This document shows, in pieces, positions 28,055 through 36,936 of a DNA stretch of 64,000 nt. The translations under genes were made by a program, and so were the position numbers. The notes below the pieces were generated by a model. It saw only the letters and a program-made list of their open reading frames with translations, ran no database searches and was not told the DNA's origin. Location: positions 248,001-312,000 of the forward strand of contig NZ_BQHI01000005.1 in the NCBI RefSeq assembly GCF_021603585.1, in the 5' to 3' direction. Position 1 is the stretch's first letter; every line of letters starts with the position of its first letter. The DNA comes from Pseudomonas sputi. GTDB taxonomy: Bacteria; Pseudomonadota; Gammaproteobacteria; Pseudomonadales; Pseudomonadaceae.

Positions 28055-29026
28055 TCAGGGCTTCGGATCAGCCTTGGCCACGGTCACCCACCATGGCGTG
28101 TGCTGCTCGATCTGCACGGGCAGGGTTGGCAGCAGGGCATTCAACGCCTTGTCGGTGTCGTGCAGCGGGAAGCTGCCGGTGATGCGCAGGTCGGCGACTT
28201 CCGGCGCAATACCCAGATGGCCGCGACGATAACGACCGAGTTCATGCACCAGGTCCTCCAGCCGCGCGTTGTCCACCACCAGCATGCCGCGGGTCCAGGC
28301 ATCGGCGCCTGGGGTGAGCGCCACCACCGAATCCAGACCGCTGTGGCGGATCAGCACTTGCTGGCCTTCGCGCAGGATCTGTTCCTGCGGATCGGATTGC
28401 GGATGCGCCGCCACCGCCGACTGCAACACGCTCAGGCGCGTGCCGGCGTCTTCGCGCTTGACCAGGAACCGCGTGCCGAGGGCGCGCATGCTGCCCTCGG
28501 CGGTTTCGACAATGAACGGCCTTGCATCGCCGTGACCGGTTTCGACGAGGATTTCGCCTTCCTGCAACACGATCAGCCGTTGCTGTTCATCGAAGCGGAC
28601 ATCCACGGCACTGTGGGTATTCAGGTTAAGCACGGTGCCGTCGGCCAGGCGCACGGTGCGCTGTTCGCCGGTGGCGGTGCGTTGATCGGCGAGCCAGTAA
28701 TCCAGCGGCAGATAGCGCTCGCCGGCAAACAACGCCAGCCCGACCACTGCCACGACGCTGGCCAATCCGCTGCCCAGCTTGCGCACCCGGCGACGGATGC
28801 CTTCGCGCGATTGCAGCAACGCGGTGCGTGCCGGGCCATTGGCCACGCTGAATCGCTGGTCGAGCATGCCCAGCTGGCGCCAGGCGCGAGCGTGTTCTTC
28901 GTTGGCCGCGTGCCATTTGGCAAATTCTTCGCGCTCCAGTGGCGAGCTGGAGTCGAGGGTCAATTGCCAGGCAATCGCCGCGTCCAGCACATGGGCCGGG
29001 ACCGGTCGGGAACTGGCCGGGCTCAT
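28055..29026 (-). CDS. FecR-family anti-sigma factor
   Basis: 323 residues. A short cytoplasmic sigma-binding domain (about 1-80, with EFAKWHAANEEHARAW), one membrane span (near 87-105, SVVAVVGLALFAGE) and a periplasmic FecR domain (about 115-205) that receives the signal from the receptor STN domain. The start overlaps the sigma-factor stop by four bases (ATGA). A 176-base gap separates it from the receptor gene and should hold the sigma-dependent receptor promoter. Confidence 0.9.
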   Translation of the reverse strand: MSPASSRPVPAHVLDAAIAWQLTLDSSSPLEREEFAKWHAANEEHARAWRQLGMLDQRFSVANGPARTALLQSREGIRRRVRKLGSGLASVVAVVGLALFAGERYLPLDYWLADQRTATGEQRTVRLADGTVLNLNTHSAVDVRFDEQQRLIVLQEGEILVETGHGDARPFIVETAEGSMRALGTRFLVKREDAGTRLSVLQSAVAAHPQSDPQEQILREGQQVLIRHSGLDSVVALTPGADAWTRGMLVVDNARLEDLVHELGRYRRGHLGIAPEVADLRITGSFPLHDTDKALNALLPTLPVQIEQHTPWWVTVAKADPKP

Positions 29027-29541
29027 GTCGGCTCACCGTACAGTGCGATGTAGCACTGGCGGATGCCCTGGGCCAGGTACTGGCGCACGCGTGGGACCGA
29101 CACACCGAGTTTGTCGGCGATTTCGGCGTGGGTCAGACCGTCGAGACGGTTATAGAGGAAAGCGGCGCGGGCCTTGGTCGACAGCTTGCCAAGCATGCGG
29201 TCGATGGCCTTGAGGTCTTCGAGGATCAGTTGCTGTTCTTCGACCGAGGGCTGTTCGCCTTCGGGGATCAGCATCAGTTCGGTCAGATACGCCTGTTCCA
29301 GCGCGGCCCGGCGGAAGTAGTCGAACAACAACCCTTTGGCGATCGCCACCAGAAACGCCCGGGGTTCACGGGGTGTCAGCAGTTCGTCGCGGCCGAGCAG
29401 ACGGACGAAAGTGTCCTGGCTCAGGTCTTCGGCCCGTTGCGGACAGGCCACATTGCGGCGCAGCCAGGCCAGCAGCCAGCCACGGTGGTCGCGATACAAC
29501 GCACCGACGAGCTCGCTGTGAGGGCTTTGGGCTGAGGACAC
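29023..29541 (-). CDS. FecI-family ECF sigma factor
   Basis: 172 residues. Region 2 (LVGALYRDHRGWLLAWLRRNV to TFVRLLG, about 12-50) and region 4 with its helix-turn-helix (LTHAEIADKLGVSVPRVRQYLAQG, about 135-158) are intact. It should direct transcription of the adjacent TonB receptor when ferric siderophore is sensed. The frame begins with GTG at 29541 (VSSAQSPHSELV); no clear Shine-Dalgarno is visible. A Fur-like box lies just upstream, fitting iron-repressed expression. Confidence 0.9.
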   Translation of the reverse strand: MSSAQSPHSELVGALYRDHRGWLLAWLRRNVACPQRAEDLSQDTFVRLLGRDELLTPREPRAFLVAIAKGLLFDYFRRAALEQAYLTELMLIPEGEQPSVEEQQLILEDLKAIDRMLGKLSTKARAAFLYNRLDGLTHAEIADKLGVSVPRVRQYLAQGIRQCYIALYGEPT

Positions 29542-29568
29542 GACGACACCGACTGGGAAGTGTTAACT

Positions 29569-29587
29569 AACGAGAATTGTTCGCGAT
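29569..29587 (-). promoter_or_regulatory. Probable Fur box upstream of the ECF sigma gene
   Basis: AACGAGAATTGTTCGCGAT: the left half closely fits the Fur consensus (AATGAGAAT) and the right half fits partly (TTC, C). It begins 28 bases before the sigma-factor start, where Fur boxes of pseudomonad iron-starvation sigma genes are found. Judged by eye only. Confidence 0.5.
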
Positions 29588-29626
29588 TGTGGCAGAGGTG
29601 GGAATGGTTAGCAATTGGCCACCGGT

Positions 29627-29648
29627 CGGGTTGTCGGGCGACAACCCG
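29627..29648. other. Hairpin at the 3' end of the exonuclease gene
   Basis: CGGGTTGTC / GACAACCCG, nine-base perfect arms around GGGC, ending three bases from the exonuclease stop codon. There is no T-tract on the minus strand, so it is at best a weak or rho-assisted terminator. Confidence 0.45.
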
Positions 29649-29651
29649 GAT

Positions 29652-30359
29652 TCAGAACGAATGCGTCTGCTGGCGGCGTTTCCACTGGCTCAGGCGTTGC
29701 TGCAGATTCAGCGGGCTGTGGATTTGCTGCTGGCGTGCCCGGCTGAACAGGATCAGCGCCAGTTCCGCCGTGGCCAGGGCATCGGCACTCGCATGGTGAC
29801 GTTCGAACACTTCGAGCTTGAACCAGTCGATCCACTCGTCCAGCCCCGCCTCGCGAATGTGTGCCTGCGGACATAGCAGCGGAGCGATCTGCGCCACATC
29901 GAGAAACACCGTCTGCAACTTGTGTCCCAGATGTTCCTTCAGCGCGCGGCCGAGCATGTGCTGGTCGAAAGAGGCGTGAAACGCCAGCACCGGACTGTCG
30001 CCGATAAACTCCAGCAGCTCGACCAGGGCTTCGGTGGGCTCGCTGCCCGCGGCAATCGTGCTCGGTGCCAGACCGTGGATCAACACACTCGCGCCGAGTT
30101 TCAGCTCGCGGCATTGCAGGGTGCGTTCAAACTGCTGACTGAAGTCGATCGCCCCGTCCTCGATCACCACTGCGCCGATCGACAGCACCTGATCCTTGTT
30201 CAGGTTCAGCCCGGTGGTTTCCAGGTCCAGGACCACCCAGCGCTGTTCCCGCAGGCTGCATTCGCGCAGTTCGCCGATGGCCGGCAGTTTCGCCAGGCGC
30301 TGTTGCAGGTCACCCGGCACAACGGGGCTGGCCGGACGCAGCCACGAAAACAGGCTCAT
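29652..30359 (-). CDS. DnaQ-family 3'-5' exonuclease (DEDDh type)
   Basis: 235 residues. Exo I DLETTG (Asp45, Glu47), Exo II within AFHASFDQHML, and Exo III HHASADALAT (His and Asp) are all present, matching polymerase III epsilon-like exonucleases. The ~40-residue N-terminal extension precedes the domain. Its ATG overlaps the stop of the cNMP/CBS/DUF294 gene upstream (ATGA). That pairing is conserved in gamma-proteobacteria, often near acetate genes, and suggests a shared nucleotide-related task that has not been defined. Confidence 0.88.
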   Translation of the reverse strand: MSLFSWLRPASPVVPGDLQQRLAKLPAIGELRECSLREQRWVVLDLETTGLNLNKDQVLSIGAVVIEDGAIDFSQQFERTLQCRELKLGASVLIHGLAPSTIAAGSEPTEALVELLEFIGDSPVLAFHASFDQHMLGRALKEHLGHKLQTVFLDVAQIAPLLCPQAHIREAGLDEWIDWFKLEVFERHHASADALATAELALILFSRARQQQIHSPLNLQQRLSQWKRRQQTHSF

Positions 30360-32290
30360 AGCTGATACCGCAAGGTCAGGCTGCTTTGCAGGCGCTGGGC
30401 CTGGCGCAGGGATTCACGCAGGATCCGCCGGTCCAGATGATTGAGGCTGTCGGGATCGACCCGATTCGAATACGGCTGGTTTTCCCGGGTCTGCAGTTGA
30501 TGCTGCTGCATGCGCGTCTGCTGGATGAAGTGGTAGGCCTCTTCGTACGCGGCGCCATCCAGCCGGTCGATGACGTCTTTATCCACCAGTTGGCGGAAAC
30601 GTTCGAGGGTGTTGTTGGCGTCGATGCCGTTGGCCAGCGCGAGCAAGCGGGCACCGTCGACAAACGGGGTCAGGCCCTGGATTTTCAGGTCCAGCGTGGC
30701 TTTCTCGCCGTTCTTGCGGGTCAGCACGAACTCACGGAACCGTCCCACCGGCGGACGGTTGCGCAAGGCGTTTTCCGCCATCATCCGCTGGAACAGACGA
30801 TTGTCGCCGACCTGATCGAGAATGCCCCGGCGCAGTTGCTCGCAGCCGTGTTCATCACCCCAGACCACGCGCAGGTCGAAATAGATGCTGGAGCCCAACA
30901 GGTTCTCCGGCGTCGCCTCGCGGATGAACGCGGCAAAGCGTCGGGCCCACTCGGCGCGGGACAGGCACAGCTCTGGATTGCCGGCCATGACGTTGCCCTT
31001 GCACAGGGTGAAGCCGCATTGTGCCAGGCTGTTATTGATCTGCTGGGCGATGGGCAGCAGCTTGCCGCGAATCTCCGCCGCATGGGCCGCATCCCGCGCA
31101 TCGAACAGAATGCCGTTGTCCTGATCGGTGTGCAGAGTCTGCTCGCGCCGGCCTTCGCTGCCAAAGCACAGCCAACTGAACGGCACGCCGGGGTCGCCTT
31201 TTTCGGCGAGGGTCAGCTCGATCACCCGGCACACGGTGTGATCGTTGAGCAGGGTGATGATGTGGGTGATCTGGGTAGACGAGGCGCCGTGAGCGAGCAT
31301 GCGTTCTACCAATTGGCCGATCTCGCCGCGCAGGGTCACCAGTTGCTCGACCCGCTGGGCGCTGCGAATGGTGCGCGCCAGGTGCACCAGATCGACCCGT
31401 TGCAGCGAGAACAGATCTCGCTCGGAAACCACGCCGCACAGGCGTTGGTCCTTGACCAGGCAAACATGGGCGATATGCCGTTCGGTCATGGCAATCGCCG
31501 CGTCGAAAGCGCTGTGATCCGGCGTCAGATAGAACGGCGAGGGCGTCATGTGGCGTTCGATCGGCTCGCTGAAATCGCCAACCCCTTCCGCCACGACATG
31601 CCGCAGGTCGCGCAGGGTGAAAATCCCCAGCGGCGCTTTGTGTTCGTCCACCGCGACGATGCTGCCGACCTGTTGTTCGTGCATCAGCTTCACCGCTTCG
31701 CGCAGCGGGGTGGAAGGGCTGCACGTCACCGGATGGCGCATGGCCAATTCGCCAAGGCGGGTGTTCAGCGAATACTGGGTGCCGAGGGTTTCCACGGCTT
31801 TTTGCTGGACTTGCTGGTTGACCTGATCGAGCAGGCTGCTGACCCCGCGCAGGGCGAAATCGCGAAAAGTGCTCGAGAGGGCGAACAGCTTGATGAACGC
31901 CGGTTTGTTCAGTTGCAGGCAGAAAGTGTCTTCGCCGGCCAGGTGTTCGGTGCGGGTCGCCCGTTCGCCGAGCAGCGCGGCGAGGGGAAAACACTCGCCG
32001 GTGGTGATTTCAAATGTGGTTTCGGTACCGCCCTTGGCCGTGTGCGGACGCTCGCCGACCACTCGGCCCTGCTTGACGATATAGAAGTGTTCGACCGGCC
32101 CGTCGGCGGGTTTGATGATGCTCTCGCCCTGACCGTAGAAGCGCAGCTGACATTGCTCCACCAGGTAGGCCAGGTGGGCATGTTCCATTTGATTGAAAGG
32201 GGGGAAGCGCTGGAGGAATTGCAAAGTGCCCTGAATGTTCTGCAACACCGCGGTTTTCCCTGCCTGGGTGAAGGCGTCCGCTTTACTCAT
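30356..32290 (-). CDS. Cyclic-nucleotide-binding/CBS/DUF294 putative nucleotidyltransferase
   Basis: About 644 residues. In order: cNMP-binding-like domain (about 25-140, PFNQMEHAHLAYLVEQ), two CBS domains (about 175-300), a DUF294 nucleotidyltransferase domain with GSEGRREQTLHTDQDNG, and a DUF294 C-terminal substrate-binding domain. The NTase motif resembles that of GlnD uridylyltransferase, so it may modify a protein or small molecule under control of a nucleotide ligand. The start may be ATG 32290 (MSKADAF) or ATG 32296 (MVMSKADAF). It is the first gene of a two-gene unit with the exonuclease. Confidence 0.85.
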   Translation of the reverse strand: MSKADAFTQAGKTAVLQNIQGTLQFLQRFPPFNQMEHAHLAYLVEQCQLRFYGQGESIIKPADGPVEHFYIVKQGRVVGERPHTAKGGTETTFEITTGECFPLAALLGERATRTEHLAGEDTFCLQLNKPAFIKLFALSSTFRDFALRGVSSLLDQVNQQVQQKAVETLGTQYSLNTRLGELAMRHPVTCSPSTPLREAVKLMHEQQVGSIVAVDEHKAPLGIFTLRDLRHVVAEGVGDFSEPIERHMTPSPFYLTPDHSAFDAAIAMTERHIAHVCLVKDQRLCGVVSERDLFSLQRVDLVHLARTIRSAQRVEQLVTLRGEIGQLVERMLAHGASSTQITHIITLLNDHTVCRVIELTLAEKGDPGVPFSWLCFGSEGRREQTLHTDQDNGILFDARDAAHAAEIRGKLLPIAQQINNSLAQCGFTLCKGNVMAGNPELCLSRAEWARRFAAFIREATPENLLGSSIYFDLRVVWGDEHGCEQLRRGILDQVGDNRLFQRMMAENALRNRPPVGRFREFVLTRKNGEKATLDLKIQGLTPFVDGARLLALANGIDANNTLERFRQLVDKDVIDRLDGAAYEEAYHFIQQTRMQQHQLQTRENQPYSNRVDPDSLNHLDRRILRESLRQAQRLQSSLTLRYQL

Positions 32291-32549
32291 AACCATTACC
32301 GCAGTCTTTTTCGAATTGTTGTTGTCGGATCGTTGCAGCCATGGTCGACCCCAGCGCGCGGGGTGCCCATTGGACGTAAGTCTAGGTTGGGCATGCCGTT
32401 GGGGAGTTTTCGGATATGCCCTACAAAATCAGTCGGAAATTCTTCGGTTCGCCTCTTGGAAAAAAATCCGACGAAGTGCACATTGAAGCTCTGCCCAGCG
32501 ATGTCTGACCACTGTGCCAGGGGATCGATTTGAAAACGTAGAGAACGCC

Positions 32550-32996
32550 ATGTCCGACCACGATATTTTGAGCGACGCCGAGCGCGAGGCGCTCAGTGCT
32601 GTAATGCTCGAACCCGATCTGCCACCGCAGCGTGTATTGATCGTCGATGACGACAAGGACGCCCGGGAGCTGTTGTCGGAAATTCTCGGGTTGGACGGTA
32701 TTCGTTGCATGACCGCGGCCAGCGGTGAGTCCGCCCTGAAGATGCTCGAGGAAAGGCCCTCCATCGGCCTGGTGATCACCGATCTGCGGATGGGCAATGT
32801 CGATGGCCTGGATCTGATTCGTCAGGTGCGTGAATCGGTGCGGGCGGCGATGCCGATCATCATTGTTTCGGGCGATGCCGACGTGAAGGATGCGATTGCG
32901 GCGATGCATCTGAGCGTGGTGGATTTCCTGCTCAAACCGATTGATACGACGAAATTGCTGGGGCTAGTCAGGCATGAGTTGGGATTGAACGTTTAG
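32550..32996 (+). CDS. Stand-alone response regulator receiver protein
   Basis: 148 residues with one receiver domain (about 27-145): acidic cluster Asp33-Asp35, phospho-acceptor Asp78 (VITDLRMG), Ser/Thr switch in IIIVSGDADV and Lys in LLKPID. A ~25-residue N-terminal extension (SDHDILSDAEREAL) precedes it. No output domain and no kinase gene nearby. The ATG at 32550 was chosen over an upstream in-frame start at 32514. It is divergent from the DUF294 gene across a 259-base gap that holds no other gene. Confidence 0.85.
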   Translation: MSDHDILSDAEREALSAVMLEPDLPPQRVLIVDDDKDARELLSEILGLDGIRCMTAASGESALKMLEERPSIGLVITDLRMGNVDGLDLIRQVRESVRAAMPIIIVSGDADVKDAIAAMHLSVVDFLLKPIDTTKLLGLVRHELGLNV

Positions 32997-33030
32997 TCAG
33001 ATTTACCGTTGATCTGAAACTGATCCGTAC

Positions 33031-33046
33031 CTGTCAATTCTGACAG
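33031..33046. promoter_or_regulatory. Perfect palindrome of LexA-box format upstream of the orphan gene
   Basis: CTGTCAATTCTGACAG is a perfect 16-bp inverted repeat of the form CTGT-N8-ACAG, 85 bases before the orphan gene at 33132. It shares both arms (CTGTCA, TGACAG) and the N4 spacing with the palindrome at 16216-16231. The surrounding 130 bases are AT-rich promoter-like sequence. Confidence 0.45.
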
Positions 33047-33131
33047 TAGATCTAAATTTTGAGTCGCTATTTACTGATCTTGAAAGTCCTGAGGGTTCTT
33101 AGGATTATTTGATCAGTGATAGAGGTTTCTT

Positions 33132-33587
33132 ATGGACATTTCGGAAAGACAACAAAAACTCGTGGATTTTTCGAAGGACCTGAAGAACGCTAAAAGTACA
33201 TTGGCGTCCTCTACAGGAAGGGCCCTTCTGGAAGTCAAGGTCGATGGTGTAAAAACTCTATGGTCATCAACAGATATCAGTGTCAGTGGTCCTCCGGGTG
33301 CAACAGGCATAGGTATCCAAGATGGGAATGGCGCGGATTTTCTTCTCCTTTTTCAAAAGACAGAACTAGAGGACGGTCAAATCATAATCGATCCCAGACT
33401 TGATCCGATCATGTTCGTGTGGCCGGGTATTCCTGGTATGTTTCATATGGCGGGAGGTTTTATCTACTTGTCTGTTTGGGATGGCGGAGGCTCCATTAGC
33501 GGGGTGATTGATGTCCAATTCATTCCCGCTGAACGCCCTAATATTTGCGATTTAAAAGGTCAGTTTTTCTGGCATAGAAATAGTTGA
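33132..33587 (+). CDS. AT-rich orphan gene, unknown function
   Basis: 151 residues, no recognised family. No signal peptide or membrane span is apparent. A charged N-terminal helix (MDISERQQKLVDFSKDLKN) is followed by beta-rich sequence with many Gly and Trp/Phe (IDPRLDPIMFVWPGIPGMFHMAGG, YLSVWDGGGSISG), possibly a small beta-sandwich. Codon use is clearly more AT-rich than the neighbouring glcB or receiver genes, pointing to recent acquisition. AGAGG lies before the ATG at 33132. It is convergent with glcB across a shared hairpin and has a LexA-like palindrome upstream. Confidence 0.6.
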   Translation: MDISERQQKLVDFSKDLKNAKSTLASSTGRALLEVKVDGVKTLWSSTDISVSGPPGATGIGIQDGNGADFLLLFQKTELEDGQIIIDPRLDPIMFVWPGIPGMFHMAGGFIYLSVWDGGGSISGVIDVQFIPAERPNICDLKGQFFWHRNS

Positions 33588-33592
33588 TAAAA

Positions 33593-33630
33593 ACAACAAT
33601 GCCCCGATTATAAAATCAGGGCATTGTTGT
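33593..33630. terminator. Terminator between the orphan gene and glcB
   Basis: Arms ACAACAATGCCCCGAT and ATCAGGGCATTGTTGT, 16 bases with one mismatch, around a six-base loop. On the minus strand it is followed by TTTTTATC, a good T-tract for ending glcB; the plus-strand tail is weaker. Confidence 0.85.
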
Positions 33631-33643
33631 ATTCAGGGTTTGA

Positions 33644-35821
33644 TCAAAGCCCGTTTTTGGCCTTGAACTCCCGGCGACGACGGTGCAGAACCGGCTCGGT
33701 GTAACCGTTCGGCTGTTTGGTGCCTTCGATCACCAGTTCGACCGCTGCCTGGAAGGCGATGTTGCTGTCGAAGTTCGGGGCCAGCGGACGGTACAGCGGG
33801 TCGTTGGCGTTCTGACGGTCCACCACCGGCGCCATGCGCTTGAGGCTTTCCATCACTTGCGCTTCGGTGACCACACCGTGGCGCAGCCAGTTGGCGATGT
33901 GCTGGCTGGAGATACGCAGCGTCGCACGGTCTTCCATCAGACCGACGTCGTTGATGTCCGGCACTTTCGAGCAACCCACGCCCTGGTCGATCCAGCGCAC
34001 CACGTAACCGAGAATGCCCTGGGCATTGTTGTCCAGTTCGTTCTTGATCTGCTCCGGCGTCCAGTTCGGGTTGACCGCCAGCGGGATGGTCAGGATGTCA
34101 TCGACCGAGGCGCGGGCACGTTTGGCCAGCTCGGCCTGACGGGCGAACACGTCGACCTTGTGGTAGTGCAGCGCGTGCAGTGCCGCGGCGGTCGGCGACG
34201 GAACCCAGGCGGTGTTGGCGCCGGCCAGCGGGTGGGCGATTTTCTGTTCGAGCATCGCCGCCATCAGGTCGGGCATCGCCCACATGCCTTTACCGATTTG
34301 CGCACGACCTTGCAGGCCGGTGCTCAGACCGATATCGACGTTCCAGTTTTCGTAGGCGCCGATCCACTTCTCGGCCTTCATGTCGGCCTTGCGTACCATC
34401 GGGCCGGCTTCCATGGAGGTGTGGATTTCATCGCCGGTGCGGTCGAGAAAACCGGTGTTGATGAACACTACGCGCTCGCTGGCAGCCTGGATACAGGCCT
34501 TGAGGTTGACCGTGGTACGGCGTTCCTCGTCCATGATCCCGACTTTCAGGGTGTTGCGCTTGAGGCCCAGCACATCTTCGATGCGACCGAACAGCTCGTT
34601 GGTGAACGCCGCTTCTTCCGGGCCGTGCATCTTCGGTTTGACGATGTAGACGGAACCGGTGCGGGTGTTCTTGCGCGAAGTGTTGCCGTTCAGGTTGTGC
34701 ATCGCCGCCAGGCAAGTCACCAGACCGTCGAGGATACCTTCCGGCACTTCGTTGCCGTGCTTATCGAGGATCGCGTCGATGGTCATCAGGTGACCGACGT
34801 TGCGCACGAACAGCAGCGAGCGGCCGTGCAGGGTCAGTTCGCTGCCGTCGACCCTGGTGTAGGTGCGATCCGGGTTCATGGTGCGGGTGAAGGTCTGGCC
34901 GCCCTTGGACACGGCTTCGGCGAGGTCGCCCTTCATCAGGCCCAGCCAATTGCGATAGATCACCACCTTGTCGTCGGCATCGACGGCCGCCACGGAGTCT
35001 TCGCAGTCCATGATGGTGGTCAGCGCCGCTTCCATCAGGATGTCTTTGACGCCGGCGGCATCGGTCTGGCCGACCGGGGTGCTGGCATCGATCTGGATTT
35101 CGAAATGCAGGCCGTTGTTTTTCAGCAGGATCGCGATCGGCGCACTGGCGTCGCCCTGAAAACCGATCAGTTGCGCGTCGTTGCGCAGGCCGCTGGTGCT
35201 GCCGCCCTTGAGGGTGACCAGCAGTTTGCCGTCAGCGATCTGGTAGCCGGTGGAATCGACGTGGGAGCCGGCCTCCAGTGGTGCCGCTTCGTCGAGGAAC
35301 GCACGGGCGAAGGCGATGACTTTGTCGCCACGCACCTTGTTGTAGCCTTTGCCTTTTTCCGCGCCGCCGGCTTCGCTGATGGCGTCGGTGCCATACAGGG
35401 CGTCGTACAGCGAACCCCAGCGGGCGTTCGAGGCGTTGAGGGCGAAGCGGGCGTTCATCACCGGCACCACGAGTTGCGGGCCGGCGGTACGGGCGATTTC
35501 GTCATCGACGTTTTGCGTCGTTGCCTGGAAATCAGCCGCTTCTGGCAGCAGATAACCGATTTCTTGCAGGAAGGCTTTATAGGCCACGGCGTCGTGCGGC
35601 TGACCGGCACGGCTTTGGTGCCAGCCATCGATACGAGCCTGGAAGTCATCGCGTTTGGCGAGTAGGGCTTTGTTCTTCGGCGCCAGGTCGTGAATGACCT
35701 TGTCGGCACCTTCCCAGAATTTGTCGGCGGTGAGGCCGGTACCGGGAATGGCTTCGTTGTTCACGAAGTCGAACAGGACTTTGGCGACCTGCAGGCCACC
35801 GACTTGAACGTGTTCAGTCAT
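33644..35821 (-). CDS. glcB: Malate synthase G
   Basis: 725 residues, the length of the single-chain G isoform. It condenses glyoxylate with acetyl-CoA to malate in the glyoxylate and glycolate pathways. The GIMDEERRT segment contains conserved active-site acidic/Arg residues, and [30 protein letters not shown] and [12 protein letters not shown] are typical family blocks. The ATG at 35821 ([20 protein letters not shown]) is preferred to an in-frame start four codons earlier. Monocistronic, with its own terminator. The 445-base region upstream has no gene. Confidence 0.95.
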   Translation of the reverse strand: MTEHVQVGGLQVAKVLFDFVNNEAIPGTGLTADKFWEGADKVIHDLAPKNKALLAKRDDFQARIDGWHQSRAGQPHDAVAYKAFLQEIGYLLPEAADFQATTQNVDDEIARTAGPQLVVPVMNARFALNASNARWGSLYDALYGTDAISEAGGAEKGKGYNKVRGDKVIAFARAFLDEAAPLEAGSHVDSTGYQIADGKLLVTLKGGSTSGLRNDAQLIGFQGDASAPIAILLKNNGLHFEIQIDASTPVGQTDAAGVKDILMEAALTTIMDCEDSVAAVDADDKVVIYRNWLGLMKGDLAEAVSKGGQTFTRTMNPDRTYTRVDGSELTLHGRSLLFVRNVGHLMTIDAILDKHGNEVPEGILDGLVTCLAAMHNLNGNTSRKNTRTGSVYIVKPKMHGPEEAAFTNELFGRIEDVLGLKRNTLKVGIMDEERRTTVNLKACIQAASERVVFINTGFLDRTGDEIHTSMEAGPMVRKADMKAEKWIGAYENWNVDIGLSTGLQGRAQIGKGMWAMPDLMAAMLEQKIAHPLAGANTAWVPSPTAAALHALHYHKVDVFARQAELAKRARASVDDILTIPLAVNPNWTPEQIKNELDNNAQGILGYVVRWIDQGVGCSKVPDINDVGLMEDRATLRISSQHIANWLRHGVVTEAQVMESLKRMAPVVDRQNANDPLYRPLAPNFDSNIAFQAAVELVIEGTKQPNGYTEPVLHRRRREFKAKNGL

Positions 35822-36266
35822 TGCTTGCCTCACTCTGCTCAGCTATTTCGCTTTTCAGCTCTTCAATTTAACAATGAAGCCTCTGGCCATTTAAACCACA
35901 AACCCCTTGACCAGTACATGCCATCGCTGGCGGCTGGGTTGGGACCAATCAACGGCTTGGGGGCCTTGCTGACGGGGCTTTCAGGGTTGCGAACGTGCCT
36001 TGGGCAGACATCGATCCAGCGTTATGTAGTGCGCGCTGCGGCATACTACATGATGAGTTACGGTTGTGAAAATCAGACTAATTACGTCGTTCTGCGACCC
36101 CATGACGCATTGCGGTCACGGCGCGGATCGGGATGTTCTCAAAAAACCAATGGATTGTTCCAGTTAAATATAAAAAGTTGTACACGATTTGTGACTTCGA
36201 GCGTCTGAGGCGCGCTTGCCTATACTTGCTTTTCTATAACAAAAGTCATGACAAGAGGGCTGCGCC
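35822..36266. other. Intergenic region between divergent glcB and gcvR-like genes
   Basis: 445 bases without a convincing ORF. It holds a dyad ATGTAGT (36024-36030) / ACTACAT (36045-36051), an AT-rich stretch at about 36155-36175, and a good TATACT -10 hexamer at 36221-36226 followed by TATAAC near 36234 that could serve the plus-strand gene. No terminator or RNA gene was recognised. Confidence 0.5.
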
Positions 36267-36785
36267 ATGGATCACCTCGTACTCACCGTCTTCGCACCGG
36301 ACAAGCCCGGGCAGGTCGAGCGCATCGCCCAATGCATTGCCGAACACGGCGGCAACTGGCTGGAAAGCCGCATGTCGCGGATGGCCGGGCAGTTTGCCGG
36401 GATTTTGCGGGTGGGCGTGCCGGCGGAGGCTTACGACGAATTAGTCGATGCCTTACAAGCACTGTCGGCTCAGGGCATTCGCGTGCTAGTGGCCGAAAGC
36501 GGTATCGAACAGGCCTGCACCTGGAAACCGATCGCCATGGAGCTGGTGGGCAATGACCGACCGGGCATCGTGCGCGACATCACCCGGCTGCTGAGCGAGC
36601 AGGGCGTGAATCTGGAAAGGTTGGTGACCGAAGTACGTCCGGCCCCCATGAGCAGTGAGCCGCTATTCCACGCTGAAGCCATTTTGGCGGTGCCGCTGAC
36701 CCTGTCGCTGGACGTGCTGCAATCGCGCCTGGAAACCCTGGCCGATGACTTGATGGTCGAACTGGTGTTGCGCACCGACCTGTGA
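36267..36785 (+). CDS. gcvR: ACT-domain regulator, glycine cleavage system transcriptional repressor (GcvR) type
   Basis: 172 residues made of two ACT domains (about 3-80 and 90-170; VFAPDKPGQVERIAQCIAEHGGNW and GNDRPGIVRDITRLLSEQGVNLERL). GcvR in E. coli binds glycine and restrains the activator GcvA; pseudomonad homologues may sense glycine in other contexts. AGAGGG lies eight bases before the ATG. The presence of many glycine genes in the first 15 kb is suggestive but distant. Confidence 0.75.
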   Translation: MDHLVLTVFAPDKPGQVERIAQCIAEHGGNWLESRMSRMAGQFAGILRVGVPAEAYDELVDALQALSAQGIRVLVAESGIEQACTWKPIAMELVGNDRPGIVRDITRLLSEQGVNLERLVTEVRPAPMSSEPLFHAEAILAVPLTLSLDVLQSRLETLADDLMVELVLRTDL

Positions 36786-36823
36786 AGACGGATCGGGTTA
36801 TCCAGTTTAAACCTGCACCTGCC

Positions 36824-36832
36824 TGTGGATAA
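36824..36832 (+). other. DnaA box, exact consensus
   Basis: TGTGGATAA, the exact complement of the strong DnaA box TTATCCACA, in the gap between gcvR and rarD. A partial inverse match (TTATCCAGT, seven of nine) lies at 36798-36806. Confidence 0.6.
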
Positions 36833-36936
36833 CCTGTAGAGACCGAGCGCCAGGTCACGTCCGCCGTGGCTTGGCGAGAATTGATCAAAAAACCGCCAGC
36901 ATTCAGTGACTTGCGCACAAACGGCGGGGATCACGC

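Noticed and set aside
30386-32533. A 715-codon plus-strand frame opposite the DUF294 gene
   Set aside because: Composition is typical of a reverse-complement shadow and the minus-strand gene has clear cNMP, CBS and NTase motifs.
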